From Gracilibacillus halophilus YIM-C55.5 (GTDB lineage: Bacteria > Bacillota > Bacilli > Bacillales > Amphibacillaceae): 64,000 bases of DNA. Both the position numbers and the translations under genes were made by a program. Positions 1-7,930 of the stretch are shown piece after piece. Below the pieces are notes generated by a model. It saw only the letters and a list, made by a program, of their open reading frames with translations. It searched no databases and was not told where the DNA came from. The stretch is from the NCBI RefSeq assembly GCF_000359605.1, contig NZ_APML01000022.1, positions 1-64,000 on the forward strand, in the 5' to 3' direction. The number at the start of each line of letters is the position of its first letter. The first letter of the stretch is position 1.

Positions 1-23
1 TTACTTCTTTTCTTTATCGACTG

Positions 24-1214
24 TTATTTTTGATAAGCGGTGATGTCTTCATTATCAAGTGCATGAATGATTCGTTGTACCCCTTCTTTAACGGTTTCCA
101 ATGGGCATGCTACATTCATTCGTAAGAAGCCACTTCCAGCCTCTCCAAAAGACATACCGTCATTTAATCCGACTTTTGCTTTTTCTTGTATGAATTTCTT
201 TAGATTGTCATGGTTGAGACCGAGTGAGCGAAAGTCTAACCAAAGCAAATAGGTGCCTTCTGGACGGATAAATGTGACATCAGCTCGATCTTTGAATTGT
301 TCTTCTACGTAGTCTATATTTTCTTCCAAGTGTTCTTTTAAGTGTGTTAACCATTCTTTCCCACCACTATAGGCAGCGTCGATGGCAGCAACCCCCATCG
401 TATTAATCATATTAAGTCCTTGCTTATGCAACATTCCTTGTACAGCGTCTCGTAATTCCTTGTTAGAAATGACAGCGTATGATACTTGTAAACCGGCTAA
501 ATTAAAAGTCTTCGTCGGTGACATTAACGTAATGGTTTGATCATTGATTTCCTCATCAAGTGATGCAATCGGAATATGACGATGTGGTTCAAATACAAGA
601 TCAGCATGAATTTCATCAGAGAAAATGAAGACATTGTATTTTTTACATAGATCAATCATTTGTTGCAATTCATCTTTCGTCCAAACTCTTCCAATTGGAT
701 TGTGCGGGTTACAAAGGATAAACGCTTTTACACCATTTTTTAATTTTTGTTCAAAATCGTCAAAGTCTATTTTGTACTCATTATCTTTTAACGTTAATGG
801 ATTTTCTACAATTTGACGGTCATGATCTTTAATCACTTTATAGAATGGTGGATAAACGGGTGTCTGAATTAAGATTTGATCATTTTTTTCAGTTAATGCT
901 TGCACGGCCATATAAAGAGTAGAGACTACTCCTGGGCTGTAAATAATCCATGATTCAGAAATATCCCAATCGTGCTCATTTTTAATCCAATGACGTATGT
1001 TTTTATTTAATGGTGTATCTGTAAATGTATAACCGAAAATACCGTGTTGAGCTTTCTCAGTGAGTTTCTCTCTGACGGCACTTGGCACTTGGAAGTCCAT
1101 ATCGGCTACCCACATTGGTAGTACATCATCCGATCCATATAGTGATTGAACCAAATCCCATTTCACCGCTCGAGTATTCTTACGGTCAATAACTTTTTGA
1201 AATTCTTGTTTCAT
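24..1214 (-). CDS. patB: MalY/PatB-type aminotransferase (cystathionine beta-lyase)
   Basis: A 396-residue PLP-dependent aminotransferase of fold type I, full length for the family. The PLP lysine is K235 in the motif SPTKTFNLAG. The cofactor-ring aspartate is in SDEIHAD (around 200), the CNPHNPIGR motif lies at 168-176, and the N-terminal MWVADMDF stretch is typical of MalY/PatB proteins. Known members cleave cystathionine to homocysteine, pyruvate and ammonia, or act as C-S lyases in the cytoplasm. The ATG is preceded by AAAGGAG. It lies 22 bases after an alpha/beta hydrolase gene on the same strand, so the two probably form one transcript. The exact substrate (cystathionine, cysteine or another amino acid) cannot be read from sequence. 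Confidence 0.85.
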   Translation of the reverse strand: MKQEFQKVIDRKNTRAVKWDLVQSLYGSDDVLPMWVADMDFQVPSAVREKLTEKAQHGIFGYTFTDTPLNKNIRHWIKNEHDWDISESWIIYSPGVVSTLYMAVQALTEKNDQILIQTPVYPPFYKVIKDHDRQIVENPLTLKDNEYKIDFDDFEQKLKNGVKAFILCNPHNPIGRVWTKDELQQMIDLCKKYNVFIFSDEIHADLVFEPHRHIPIASLDEEINDQTITLMSPTKTFNLAGLQVSYAVISNKELRDAVQGMLHKQGLNMINTMGVAAIDAAYSGGKEWLTHLKEHLEENIDYVEEQFKDRADVTFIRPEGTYLLWLDFRSLGLNHDNLKKFIQEKAKVGLNDGMSFGEAGSGFLRMNVACPLETVKEGVQRIIHALDNEDITAYQK

Positions 1215-1236
1215 TATGGCATCTCCTTTATGTAGT

Positions 1237-2046
1237 CTATTCTGTTAAACAGAAGGACGCGACGGTGTATGTCGCTTCTTCCGGGATCAAATGGCCAACC
1301 TCTGAAAGAACATGTAAGACAGCATTCGGTAAAAAACGAATGAGTTCATATGCTAATTCAACTGGAAGGATGGCATCTTCAATCCCCCAAAAAATAGTGG
1401 TTGGTTGCTGAATTTGACGAAGTTGTGTCTCGTCTAAATCTCCTTCATGATCTTCTACCCATCGTAATAAACAAGGATAAATCTGCTTATCTTGAAATGG
1501 CTGTTTGTATGGGGGGATCATCTTATCCTTTATTATTGTATCATGAAAAACAGATTGACGCAGTATTTCCCGCACACCCTTTTTTCGTAATAGGTGACGT
1601 GTATATGTACTAGCCAAAGGGGCTCTGCATGCCAGGTTTACGAAGAAAGGTGTTTTCTTCATAAAACAACAAGGTGCCAGTAATGTCAGTTGATTCACGT
1701 GATTAGGATAGTGATAAGCAAATCGTAGGGCCAGCTGACCGCCCATGGAATGGCCAATAATATGAAGTCGATCGATTTGCAATTTTTCTAATAAAGTTGC
1801 AATAACACTCGTCATTTCTCGGTATGTGTAGGTAGCTTGGGCATTTTTTGAACTGAAACCAAATGGAGGGATATCGATTGTAATAACATGGAATTTCTCT
1901 TGTAATTTGGAGCATATGTTACGAAAAGAATACATGGAAGCAAGAAATCCGTGTAATAACAGAATATGTTGTGTCGCGTCTTTTTGTTTACTGATCTTAT
2001 ATTGATAATGGATCACATGGTTATGATATCGAAAACTTGTAGCCAT
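1237..2046 (-). CDS. alpha/beta hydrolase (YugF-like)
   Basis: A 269-residue alpha/beta hydrolase. The oxyanion HG motif is in LLLHGFLAS (about residues 29-37), the nucleophile elbow is GHSMGGQ, an acid-bearing stretch is FWGIEDAILP and the histidine is in EVGHLIPEE. The length matches the YugF family of Bacillus. The start has AGGAAAGGA upstream. The gene is the first of a probable two-gene transcript with the PatB-like gene and is divergent from yugI. A hairpin followed by a T run sits just upstream of the start on the same strand. The substrate is unknown; an esterase or C-C hydrolase role is possible. Confidence 0.8.
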   Translation of the reverse strand: MATSFRYHNHVIHYQYKISKQKDATQHILLLHGFLASMYSFRNICSKLQEKFHVITIDIPPFGFSSKNAQATYTYREMTSVIATLLEKLQIDRLHIIGHSMGGQLALRFAYHYPNHVNQLTLLAPCCFMKKTPFFVNLACRAPLASTYTRHLLRKKGVREILRQSVFHDTIIKDKMIPPYKQPFQDKQIYPCLLRWVEDHEGDLDETQLRQIQQPTTIFWGIEDAILPVELAYELIRFLPNAVLHVLSEVGHLIPEEATYTVASFCLTE

Positions 2047-2067
2047 ACGCTGATTCCTTTCCTAACC

Positions 2068-2103
2068 TAAAAAAATAAGCAAAGCGAATAGAATCGCTTT
2101 GCT
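2068..2103 (-). terminator. Hairpin plus T run in the leader of the hydrolase gene
   Basis: AGCAAAGCGA (2078-2087) and TCGCTTTGCT (2094-2103) form a perfect 10-bp stem with a 6-base loop. Read on the minus strand it is followed by TATTTTTTT, the form of an intrinsic terminator. It lies about 25 bases upstream of the hydrolase start and no minus-strand gene precedes it, so it could be a leader attenuator. The remaining bases between 2104 and 2344 hold no other gene that I can support. Confidence 0.6.
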
Positions 2104-2344
2104 GTCCAGGGGGAATACGAGAAAGTCTTACGTACAATAGTATTACCCGAATCACTTCTCATTAAACATAAAATCAATCATTTTTTGTTATTTGCTTTGC
2201 GATATGACAAACCGTTATGCTAATATTACGTAAAGTCATAAATAAACAAAAGTTTTTAAGCGCAAGGACATATATCAAGCAAGACTTACCATTACGTCGT
2301 TTTGTTCCTAGTTGGACAAGTTTTGAATATAAGGAGTTGAGAAT

Positions 2345-2683
2345 ATGACTCATAAAGTTTTTCAAGAAGGGGATATCGTCGAAGGAACAGTCACAGGCGT
2401 GCAATCATATGGTGCATTTGTCGAATTAGATGATCATGTGAAAGGCCTTGTGCACATATCTGAGGTTACGAATGGGTTTGTAAAAGACATTCATCAATAT
2501 GTGCAAAAAGGGGATCATATCAAAGTGAAAATTCTCCATATTGACAAAGATCAATCCCGCTTTGCCTTATCCATGCGAGCTTTAGTACAAGAAGAAAATC
2601 GTGATACTTCAGAACATGAAGTCAATCAAGGCTTTCATACACTAAAGAACAAATTGAACGAATGGATCAAGCAATCACAATAA
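2345..2683 (+). CDS. yugI: S1-domain RNA-binding protein, general stress protein 13 type
   Basis: A 112-residue protein with one S1 RNA-binding domain over residues about 7-77: GDIVEGTVTGVQSYGAFVEL, then KGLVHISEV and a basic, ordered C-terminal strand. The tail (about 80-112) is charged. The length and sequence match YugI/GSP13 of Bacillus, a ribosome-associated stress protein. The ATG is preceded by AAGGAGTTGAGAAT. The neighbours (yuzA, pgi, yugN, yugO) reproduce the B. subtilis yug region, which supports the name. Confidence 0.88.
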   Translation: MTHKVFQEGDIVEGTVTGVQSYGAFVELDDHVKGLVHISEVTNGFVKDIHQYVQKGDHIKVKILHIDKDQSRFALSMRALVQEENRDTSEHEVNQGFHTLKNKLNEWIKQSQ

Positions 2684-2689
2684 ACGAAA

Positions 2690-2825
2690 GAGACTGGGGC
2701 AAAAGGAAATTCATTTTTTAAAATGCATATTAATTTCCAACATACCCGAATATTAACTGACATAAACAGCTAACATTCGGGTATTCATCATTCATCCATT
2801 CTTTTGTCCGAATGTCTCACTTTTT
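2690..2825. repeat. Structured intergenic element / convergent terminator
   Basis: An outer pairing joins GAGAC (2690-2694) with GTCTC (2814-2818) and continues imperfectly through a GGGGCAAAAG-like arm and its CTTTTGTCC partner. Inside is a perfect 10-bp inverted repeat, ATACCCGAAT (2742-2751) with ATTCGGGTAT (2775-2784). A short T run follows at 2821-2825. It lies between the convergent yugI and yuzA genes and could terminate both. Elements starting GAGACTGGG are, to my recollection, common in intergenic regions of related bacilli; that point is memory, not something shown here. Confidence 0.5.
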
Positions 2826-3046
2826 ACGAAGTGGATTCGGGTTCATTGTTCGAATCAAACAAGAAGGCAATACTAAATAACCCACTGATTCCGACAATAA
2901 TATAAATGATCTTGCTAACATGCCTTCTTGCTACCACCACCAAATAAAGTTGCAACAAGGTCAAATTCAAATAAACCGATTAACCCCCAATTGATGGCTC
3001 CAATTATAATGAACAACAAAGCTATTTTTTTCCAAGTATTATCCAT
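2824..3046 (-). CDS. yuzA: DUF378 small membrane protein YuzA, frameshifted
   Basis: On the minus strand an ATG at 3046 with AAGGAG upstream opens a protein starting MDNTWKKIALLFIIIGAIN, then WGLIGLFEFDLVATLFGGG, the typical start of the DUF378 family. The frame stops near 2918. Another frame continues with SKIIYIIVGISGLFSIAFLF and ends at 2824. Restoring one A near 2922 and one near 2916 (reading GCA ATG TTA AGC AAG) would give one protein of about 74 residues with two membrane segments, as in B. subtilis YuzA next to pgi. The function of the family is unknown. The two single-base losses fit the error pattern seen elsewhere in this window. Confidence 0.75.
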
Positions 3047-3173
3047 AAGTCACTCTCCTTTCTTATATTTTTAGTTTCTAACCGATGATTCGCGAATATA
3101 CATGAAATGTTTGATTGGATTGTCATCTTACAGCAAAACATTCAGAAATTTTCAAATTCTCATGTTACAACGC

Positions 3174-3202
3174 TTGATTTACATCGGTGGATTCGGTACA
3201 TT
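3174..3202 (+). promoter_or_regulatory. Putative SigA promoter of pgi
   Basis: TTGATT (3174-3179), a 17-base spacer and TACATT (3197-3202) lie about 35 bases upstream of the pgi start codon. The match is moderate and no other promoter candidate is better in this gap. Confidence 0.45.
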
Positions 3203-3236
3203 AAAATAGTGAGATAAATGAATGGAGGGTCAAAGA

Positions 3237-4582
3237 ATGACACATGTACGTTTTGACTACGAAAAAGCGCTTGACTTTTTCGGGCAACATGAAATCGATT
3301 ATTTAAAGGAACCCGTACGATTAGCGCATGACATGATACATAATGGAACAGGCGCTGGGAATGACTTCTTAGGTTGGGTGAATTTACCGACAGATTATGA
3401 TAAAGAAGAGTTTGACCGTATTCAAAAAGCGGCTAAAAAAATTCAGTCTGATTCCGATGTGCTTTTAGTTGCTGGTATTGGTGGTTCTTATTTAGGTGCG
3501 CGTGCAGCCATCGAAATGTTAAATCATACATTTTATAATGAATTAGCCGGTAACCAACGCGATACGCCTCAAGTTTTCTTTGTGGGAAATAGTATTAGTG
3601 CACCTTATTTAAATGATTTATTTGATCTGTTAAAAGATAAAGATGTATCGGTCAATGTGATTTCTAAAAGTGGTACAACGACTGAGCCTGCGATCGCATT
3701 CCGTATTTTCCGCAAGTTCCTAGAGGATAAATACGGTGTAGAAGAGGCACGTAAGCGAATTTATGCGACGACAGACAAAGAAAAAGGTGCCTTAAAAACA
3801 TTAGCGAATGAAGAAGGATATGAAAGCTTTGTTATACCAGATGACGTCGGTGGTCGTTATTCGGTATTAACGGCTGTAGGCTTATTGCCGATTGCTGTTA
3901 GTGGTATTGATATCAATGCATGATGCAAGGGGCCCAACAAGCACAACAAGAGTTAAGCGAACCAGATATGGATAAAAATCCTGCGTATCAATATGCAGCC
4001 GTTCGTAACATCCTTTATAACAAAGGGAAAACCATTGAAATGTTGATTAATTATGAGCCTGCATTACAATATTTTGCTGAATGGTGGAAACAATTATACG
4101 GAGAAAGTGAAGGAAAAGATTTCAAAGGCATTTACCCATCTAGTGCCAACTTCTCCACTGACCTTCACTCACTCGGCCAATACGTTCAAGAAGGTCGTCG
4201 TGATATTTTTGAAACGGTACTTCATGTGGAAGAACCTAAATCTGATATTACGATTGAAAAGGATAGCCAAGATCTTGACGGTTTAAATTATTTAGCTGGA
4301 CAAACCATCGACTATGTAAATCAAAAAGCATACCAAGGTACATTACTTGCGCATACGGATGGACATGTTCCGAACTTACTTGTTCATTTGCCGAAGCTTG
4401 ATGCATATACATTCGGATACATTGTTTATTTCTTTGAAAAAGCATGTGCGATTAGCGGATACTTACTTGGTGTGAATCCATTTGATCAACCGGGTGTAGA
4501 AGCGTATAAGAAAAATATGTTTGCTTTACTTGGTAAACCTGGATTTGAAGAAGAAAAAGAAAAGTTAGAAAAACGTTTATAA
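3237..4582 (+). CDS. pgi: Glucose-6-phosphate isomerase, one apparent frameshift
   Basis: Interconverts glucose-6-phosphate and fructose-6-phosphate in the cytoplasm. The ATG at 3237 follows GGAGGG and gives [12 protein letters not shown]; an upstream in-frame ATG at 3222 lacks a ribosome site. Motifs include [11 protein letters not shown], the phosphate-binding [10 protein letters not shown], and [10 protein letters not shown]. The frame breaks near 3920 at ATCAATGCATGATGCAAG. Adding one A gives AAT GCA ATG ATG CAA and continues the family sequence [11 protein letters not shown] through to KLEKRL, about 448 residues in total, the normal length (B. subtilis about 450). Loss of an essential glycolytic gene is unlikely, so I read this as a sequence error. 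Confidence 0.9.
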
Positions 4583-4590
4583 AATGCAAT

Positions 4591-4622
4591 ACTCCTCGCC
4601 TTTTACGGAGGGGAGTTTTTTT
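4591..4622 (+). terminator. Terminator after pgi
   Basis: A GC-rich hairpin pairs ACTCC at 4591 with GGAGT at 4612-4616, extended by part of the inner bases, and is followed by seven or more T. It begins eight bases after the pgi stop codon. Confidence 0.75.
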
Positions 4623-4671
4623 ATACATAAAAGTGAAGGGACGGGTAAAAGTAAACGTAAGAGGTGATTGG

Positions 4672-5076
4672 ATGTATCCGTTAGAATCGTCAATAAATGA
4701 GAAAGTATACCCTTTTACTCAGTTACAAGAGAAGCTAGAAACATATGGTATGTCACTTGGTGGTGCTTGGGAATATGATCATGGTTATTTTGATTTGAAA
4801 TTAGCAGATGATGGTGCGTATCATTTTCTGCGCATACCGTTTCGTGCGCTTCAAGGTTCGCTCGATGAGAAAGAAGCGATGGTCCAAATTGATCAACCTT
4901 ATCTCTTGTCACATCGCTACAAAAATGATGTCGACGCTTACGCAAGTAGTGGCGCGCTTGAAGGAGCTGTCAATCAATTTCAGACACCCGTAGAAAAAGA
5001 TGCTGATATTCCCCATGAATACATCGAAAAAGGAAAAGAAGCATTGCAACGCTTGGAAGGTTTACTAATTAAATAA
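4672..5076 (+). CDS. yugN: YugN-like conserved protein
   Basis: A 134-residue protein starting MYPLESSINEKVYPF. I chose ATG 4672 because GAGGTG lies 5 bases upstream and because the resulting length matches the YugN-like family (about 133 residues); an in-frame GTG at 4633 would add 13 residues without support. The protein is soluble, with a GAWEYDHGYFDLKL core and alternating strands. The family occurs in Bacillaceae and has no known function. Its place between pgi and the potassium channel gene is the same as in B. subtilis. Confidence 0.8.
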   Translation: MYPLESSINEKVYPFTQLQEKLETYGMSLGGAWEYDHGYFDLKLADDGAYHFLRIPFRALQGSLDEKEAMVQIDQPYLLSHRYKNDVDAYASSGALEGAVNQFQTPVEKDADIPHEYIEKGKEALQRLEGLLIK

Positions 5077-5085
5077 TTCAGTAAA

Positions 5086-5119
5086 AAGCTTGGCTTACCC
5101 ATGGCCAAGCTTCATTTTT
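5086..5119. terminator. Bidirectional terminator between yugN and yugO
   Basis: AAGCTTGGC (5086-5094) pairs with GCCAAGCTT (5104-5112), flanked by an A run on the left and a T run on the right. It separates the convergent yugN and yugO genes. Confidence 0.8.
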
Positions 5120-5130
5120 CAACTTTATGA

Positions 5131-6141
5131 TTACATATGTTTTGTTATGGGGTCTAAAAAGAGTAAGTGATCTTCTTTTTGTAATTTTTTGTGAAAAGGT
5201 GGGTGAATGAATAATTCTTCATTCCGGATAATGCCTGTTAAAATTTTTTCCTCTTGAATATAATGTTGAATCACGTCATTGAAATCATTGCCAACAAGTT
5301 CATGAGGAATTTCAATCGCGTAAAACTGTTGCTCCTCTAATGTTTGTGCGATAATATTACTCGCTTGAATCGGTGTTGTGCGAAAAATTTCCTGGTAAAA
5401 TAATGAACTCATAAAACGGTTTGATCGAATGATTCCATTTGCTCCAGCACGTTTGGCGTTCTTCTTTTGTGCTTCGGTTAAAATTTCAGCAATCACATGA
5501 GCATCAGGATTGTTTCCTTTCGCTGCAATAATATTTAAGATTGTTTGTTGATCGGCTTCATCCTCGATCTTTTCTGGATCGGCGGTAATCGCTACGTATT
5601 TGGCATGTTTAATGTTTGCTTTTTGTAAAATTTGATCAGAAGTTGGATCACCATGAATGAAATGGATGTTATTTTTTTGATAGGATAGACTGGATAAGGA
5701 GTGGTCGATTAATACAACATCCATTTGTTGATCGGCTTTTTTAATCATCTTCATTAATTGTTTGGTTCGTTCATTCCAACCAATGACAACAAGATGATTC
5801 GCTCCTTTGTAGGAAACTCTTCCTTTGGTTAAATCCTGTTCATGTTTAATGGTGCCTGCCGATAATGTCGCCATATAAAATGTCACCAGCCCTCCGCCAG
5901 CAAGTATAAGTAGAATGCCAATGGTTCGTCCGACCGTGCTTAATGGTACATAATCGCCATAACCAACTGTCGATCCGGTAACAAATGCCCACCATACGCC
6001 ATCAAAAAAAGTCGGAAAATGCTTAGGTTCAATGATATGAATCAAATAACCAAAAACGGTCATAAGAAAGAATACGGTGAAGAGTAAACGGATAAATGTG
6101 GGTAGATGAAAGTATAATTTCACAAATCGATTCCAGAACAT
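5131..6141 (-). CDS. yugO: Two-TM potassium channel with RCK domain (YugO-like)
   Basis: A 336-residue potassium channel subunit. The first membrane helix lies at about 13-36, the pore loop carries the selectivity filter TVGYGD (58-63), and the second helix lies at about 72-95. The rest is cytoplasmic: a Rossmann-type RCK (TrkA-N) domain starts near 111 (HLVVIGWNERT), with an aspartate-bearing nucleotide site in VVLIDHSL, and a C-terminal TrkA-C-like part follows. B. subtilis YugO is the channel linked to electrical signalling in biofilms; the same role here is inference from homology and position. The start codon has no strong ribosome site visible, so the exact first residue is less certain. 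Confidence 0.87.
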   Translation of the reverse strand: MFWNRFVKLYFHLPTFIRLLFTVFFLMTVFGYLIHIIEPKHFPTFFDGVWWAFVTGSTVGYGDYVPLSTVGRTIGILLILAGGGLVTFYMATLSAGTIKHEQDLTKGRVSYKGANHLVVIGWNERTKQLMKMIKKADQQMDVVLIDHSLSSLSYQKNNIHFIHGDPTSDQILQKANIKHAKYVAITADPEKIEDEADQQTILNIIAAKGNNPDAHVIAEILTEAQKKNAKRAGANGIIRSNRFMSSLFYQEIFRTTPIQASNIIAQTLEEQQFYAIEIPHELVGNDFNDVIQHYIQEEKILTGIIRNEELFIHPPFHKKLQKEDHLLFLDPITKHM

Positions 6142-6207
6142 ATGTACATCACCAGAAAATAGTTTGTGATCTTACTCGAAAAATCATACATAGAAAGGAT
6201 AGATAAC

Positions 6208-7272
6208 ATGAAACAAGAACGTATGGATTTTTTAATGGAATTACTACATACACCATCGCCATCTAGTTTAGAAATGGAGATTCAAAAGAAATGGATTCAT
6301 CAAGTTCGGCCATATGCTGATGAGATTCAAACAGATAATGCTGGCAATGCGATTGCTATTGTGAATAAAGATGCTGATTTTCATGTCTTATTAGCTGGAC
6401 ATTGTGATGAGGTCGCTTTTGTTGTTACGAGAATTGATGAGAATGGTTTTGTTTATGTCGATAAAATGGGTGGTATTAATCCGAATGCGGCCATTGGAAT
6501 GAAGGTTGAAATCATTGGTGACGAAGATACATTAAACGGTGTGATTGGTGTGAATGCACAACATCATGGTGGTGTCAAAAGTGATTTTGATGTAGAAGAT
6601 TTATTTATTGATTGTGGTGCTAAAAATAAAGCGGAAGTACTCGCTCATATTCAGATAGGTGATTTAGTTGTTTATCGGCGAGATTCTGAAGTCTTATTCG
6701 ACCGATATGTATCGGGGCGTGGTCTTGATAATCGTACAGGTGCATTTATGGTAGCAGAAGTGATAAAGGAATTAAAAGCAAAAGATATACAGATTGGTGT
6801 TTATGCGGTGAGTACCGTGAATGAAGAAACGAATATGGGAGGCGCGTTTTTTGCTGCAGCCGGTTTAAAACCAGATGCTGCTATTGCGTGTGATGTGACA
6901 TTTGCGACTGATTATCCACATGTTAATAAGCAAAAATATGGCGATATTCGTCTAGATGGTGGTCCTGTTCTTGCAAAAGGTGCGCCGATCAATCGAAAAC
7001 TCAATCGCTTGTTAGAACAAGCAGCGAGACAGTTAAATATGGAAGTCCAATATGAATTGACACCTCGTAGTACAGGTACAGATGCAGACCGCATGCGATT
7101 GACCGGTGAAGGCGTACCGATTAGTTTAGTATCATTGCCGTTGCGATATATGCATTCTCCAGTTGAAACGGTAAGTATAAAAGATATGGAAGAAGAAATC
7201 GCGTTACTAGTAGCTTTTATCGAATCATTGTCTGGAAAAGAAAGTTTAAAACCGTTAGAAGATGACTCGTGA
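6208..7272 (+). CDS. M42 family metallopeptidase (aminopeptidase)
   Basis: A 354-residue dinuclear zinc aminopeptidase of family M42 (FrvX/YhfE/PepA-like tetrahedral peptidases). I place the start at ATG 6208 because AGAAAGGA lies just upstream; a longer in-frame reading from 6166 lacks a site. Metal and catalytic residues can be seen: H in LLAGHCDE, D in GRGLDNRTG, E-E in TVNEETNMGG, D in ACDVTFATDY and H in YMHSPVETV. Members trim peptides in the cytosol. It is divergent from the potassium channel gene and is followed by a tandem-repeat intergenic region. Confidence 0.85.
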   Translation: MKQERMDFLMELLHTPSPSSLEMEIQKKWIHQVRPYADEIQTDNAGNAIAIVNKDADFHVLLAGHCDEVAFVVTRIDENGFVYVDKMGGINPNAAIGMKVEIIGDEDTLNGVIGVNAQHHGGVKSDFDVEDLFIDCGAKNKAEVLAHIQIGDLVVYRRDSEVLFDRYVSGRGLDNRTGAFMVAEVIKELKAKDIQIGVYAVSTVNEETNMGGAFFAAAGLKPDAAIACDVTFATDYPHVNKQKYGDIRLDGGPVLAKGAPINRKLNRLLEQAARQLNMEVQYELTPRSTGTDADRMRLTGEGVPISLVSLPLRYMHSPVETVSIKDMEEEIALLVAFIESLSGKESLKPLEDDS

Positions 7273-7296
7273 TGAGCGGGTCAAAGAGGTGAATTG

Positions 7297-7452
7297 TGAT
7301 TTACCAGGAAATCGAGCGGGAGTGAACAGGAGATTTCCCAGTAATTTATGATTTACCGGGAAACCGAGCGAGAGTGATCAGGAGATTTCCCAGTAATTTA
7401 TGATTTACCGGGAAACCGAGCGGGAGTAATCAGAAGATTTCCTATTAATTTC
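7297..7452. repeat. Three tandem 52-bp repeats with internal dyad
   Basis: Copies start at 7297, 7349 and 7401, so the period is exactly 52. Each begins TGATTTACC and ends with TTTCCCAGTAATTTA or a near match. Within a unit TTACCGGGAAA faces TTTCCCAGTAA, an 11-bp inverted repeat with one mismatch, so each unit can form a hairpin. Copies 1 and 3 differ from copy 2 at only a few positions. There are no spacers, so this is not a CRISPR array. It lies between the M42 peptidase gene and menI. Confidence 0.85.
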
Positions 7453-7458
7453 TAACTT

Positions 7459-7512
7459 CACTAGGGATTCAAGTTATAATGAGGTGCGGATCTCTTTAAA
7501 TAATCCCTAGTG
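7459..7512. repeat. 11-bp perfect inverted repeat at the 3' end of menI
   Basis: CACTAGGGATT (7459-7469) is the exact reverse complement of AATCCCTAGTG (7502-7512), with 32 bases between. The right arm covers the last codons of menI. No long T run follows, so a terminator role is only possible, not clear. Confidence 0.5.
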
Positions 7513-7864
7513 TGCAACGAGATGTTGCGATAAGTTGTTCTTTTTCATCAGTAACGGTAATGGAAAACACCATTGTTTGTTTGCCGATATGTAATGGTGT
7601 GGCACTTGCTGTAAGAACGCCATCTTTTTTTGCTTTGATGTGATTGCAGTTAATTTCCACACCAACGACTGATTGTTGAGTTGTATCAATTTGCTGGAGT
7701 CCACCAACACTGGCAGCAGTTTCAGCTAGGGCAACCGTCGCTCCGCCATGTAAAAATCCCATTGGTTGTTTTACAGTATCTGTGACTGGCATGTTAATCA
7801 TCACTTCTTCCTTTGATGTTTTGATCGTTTCCATGCCGAGTGTATCCATAAGTGTATGTGACAA
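7496..7864 (-). CDS. menI: Hotdog thioesterase, probable DHNA-CoA thioesterase
   Basis: A 122-residue hotdog-fold thioesterase of the PaaI/4HBT type. The motif MGFLHGGATVALAETAAS holds the HGG loop and the catalytic glutamate. The start is TTG at 7864 with AAAGGAG upstream, which gives a length close to B. subtilis YuxO. It lies 66 bases downstream of menA on the same strand. That pairing suggests hydrolysis of 1,4-dihydroxy-2-naphthoyl-CoA, the step between MenB and MenA, which no other gene in the men cluster supplies. A general acyl-CoA thioesterase role is the alternative. Confidence 0.75.
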   Translation of the reverse strand: MSHTLMDTLGMETIKTSKEEVMINMPVTDTVKQPMGFLHGGATVALAETAASVGGLQQIDTTQQSVVGVEINCNHIKAKKDGVLTASATPLHIGKQTMVFSITVTDEKEQLIATSRCTLGII

Positions 7865-7930
7865 TTGTGTGATCTCCTTTCATCAAATAAATGATGCCTT
7901 AAAATTGTAACGACAAGTGAGAACTTGCCG

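Noticed and set aside
2104-2344. T-box or known riboswitch before the hydrolase
   Set aside because: No T-box AGGGTGG core or other conserved aptamer core could be found.
3900-3940. Programmed frameshift in pgi
   Set aside because: No slippery heptamer or downstream structure, and the same kind of loss recurs in many unrelated genes.
7297-7452. CRISPR-like array
   Set aside because: Units are contiguous with no unique spacers and no cas genes are present.
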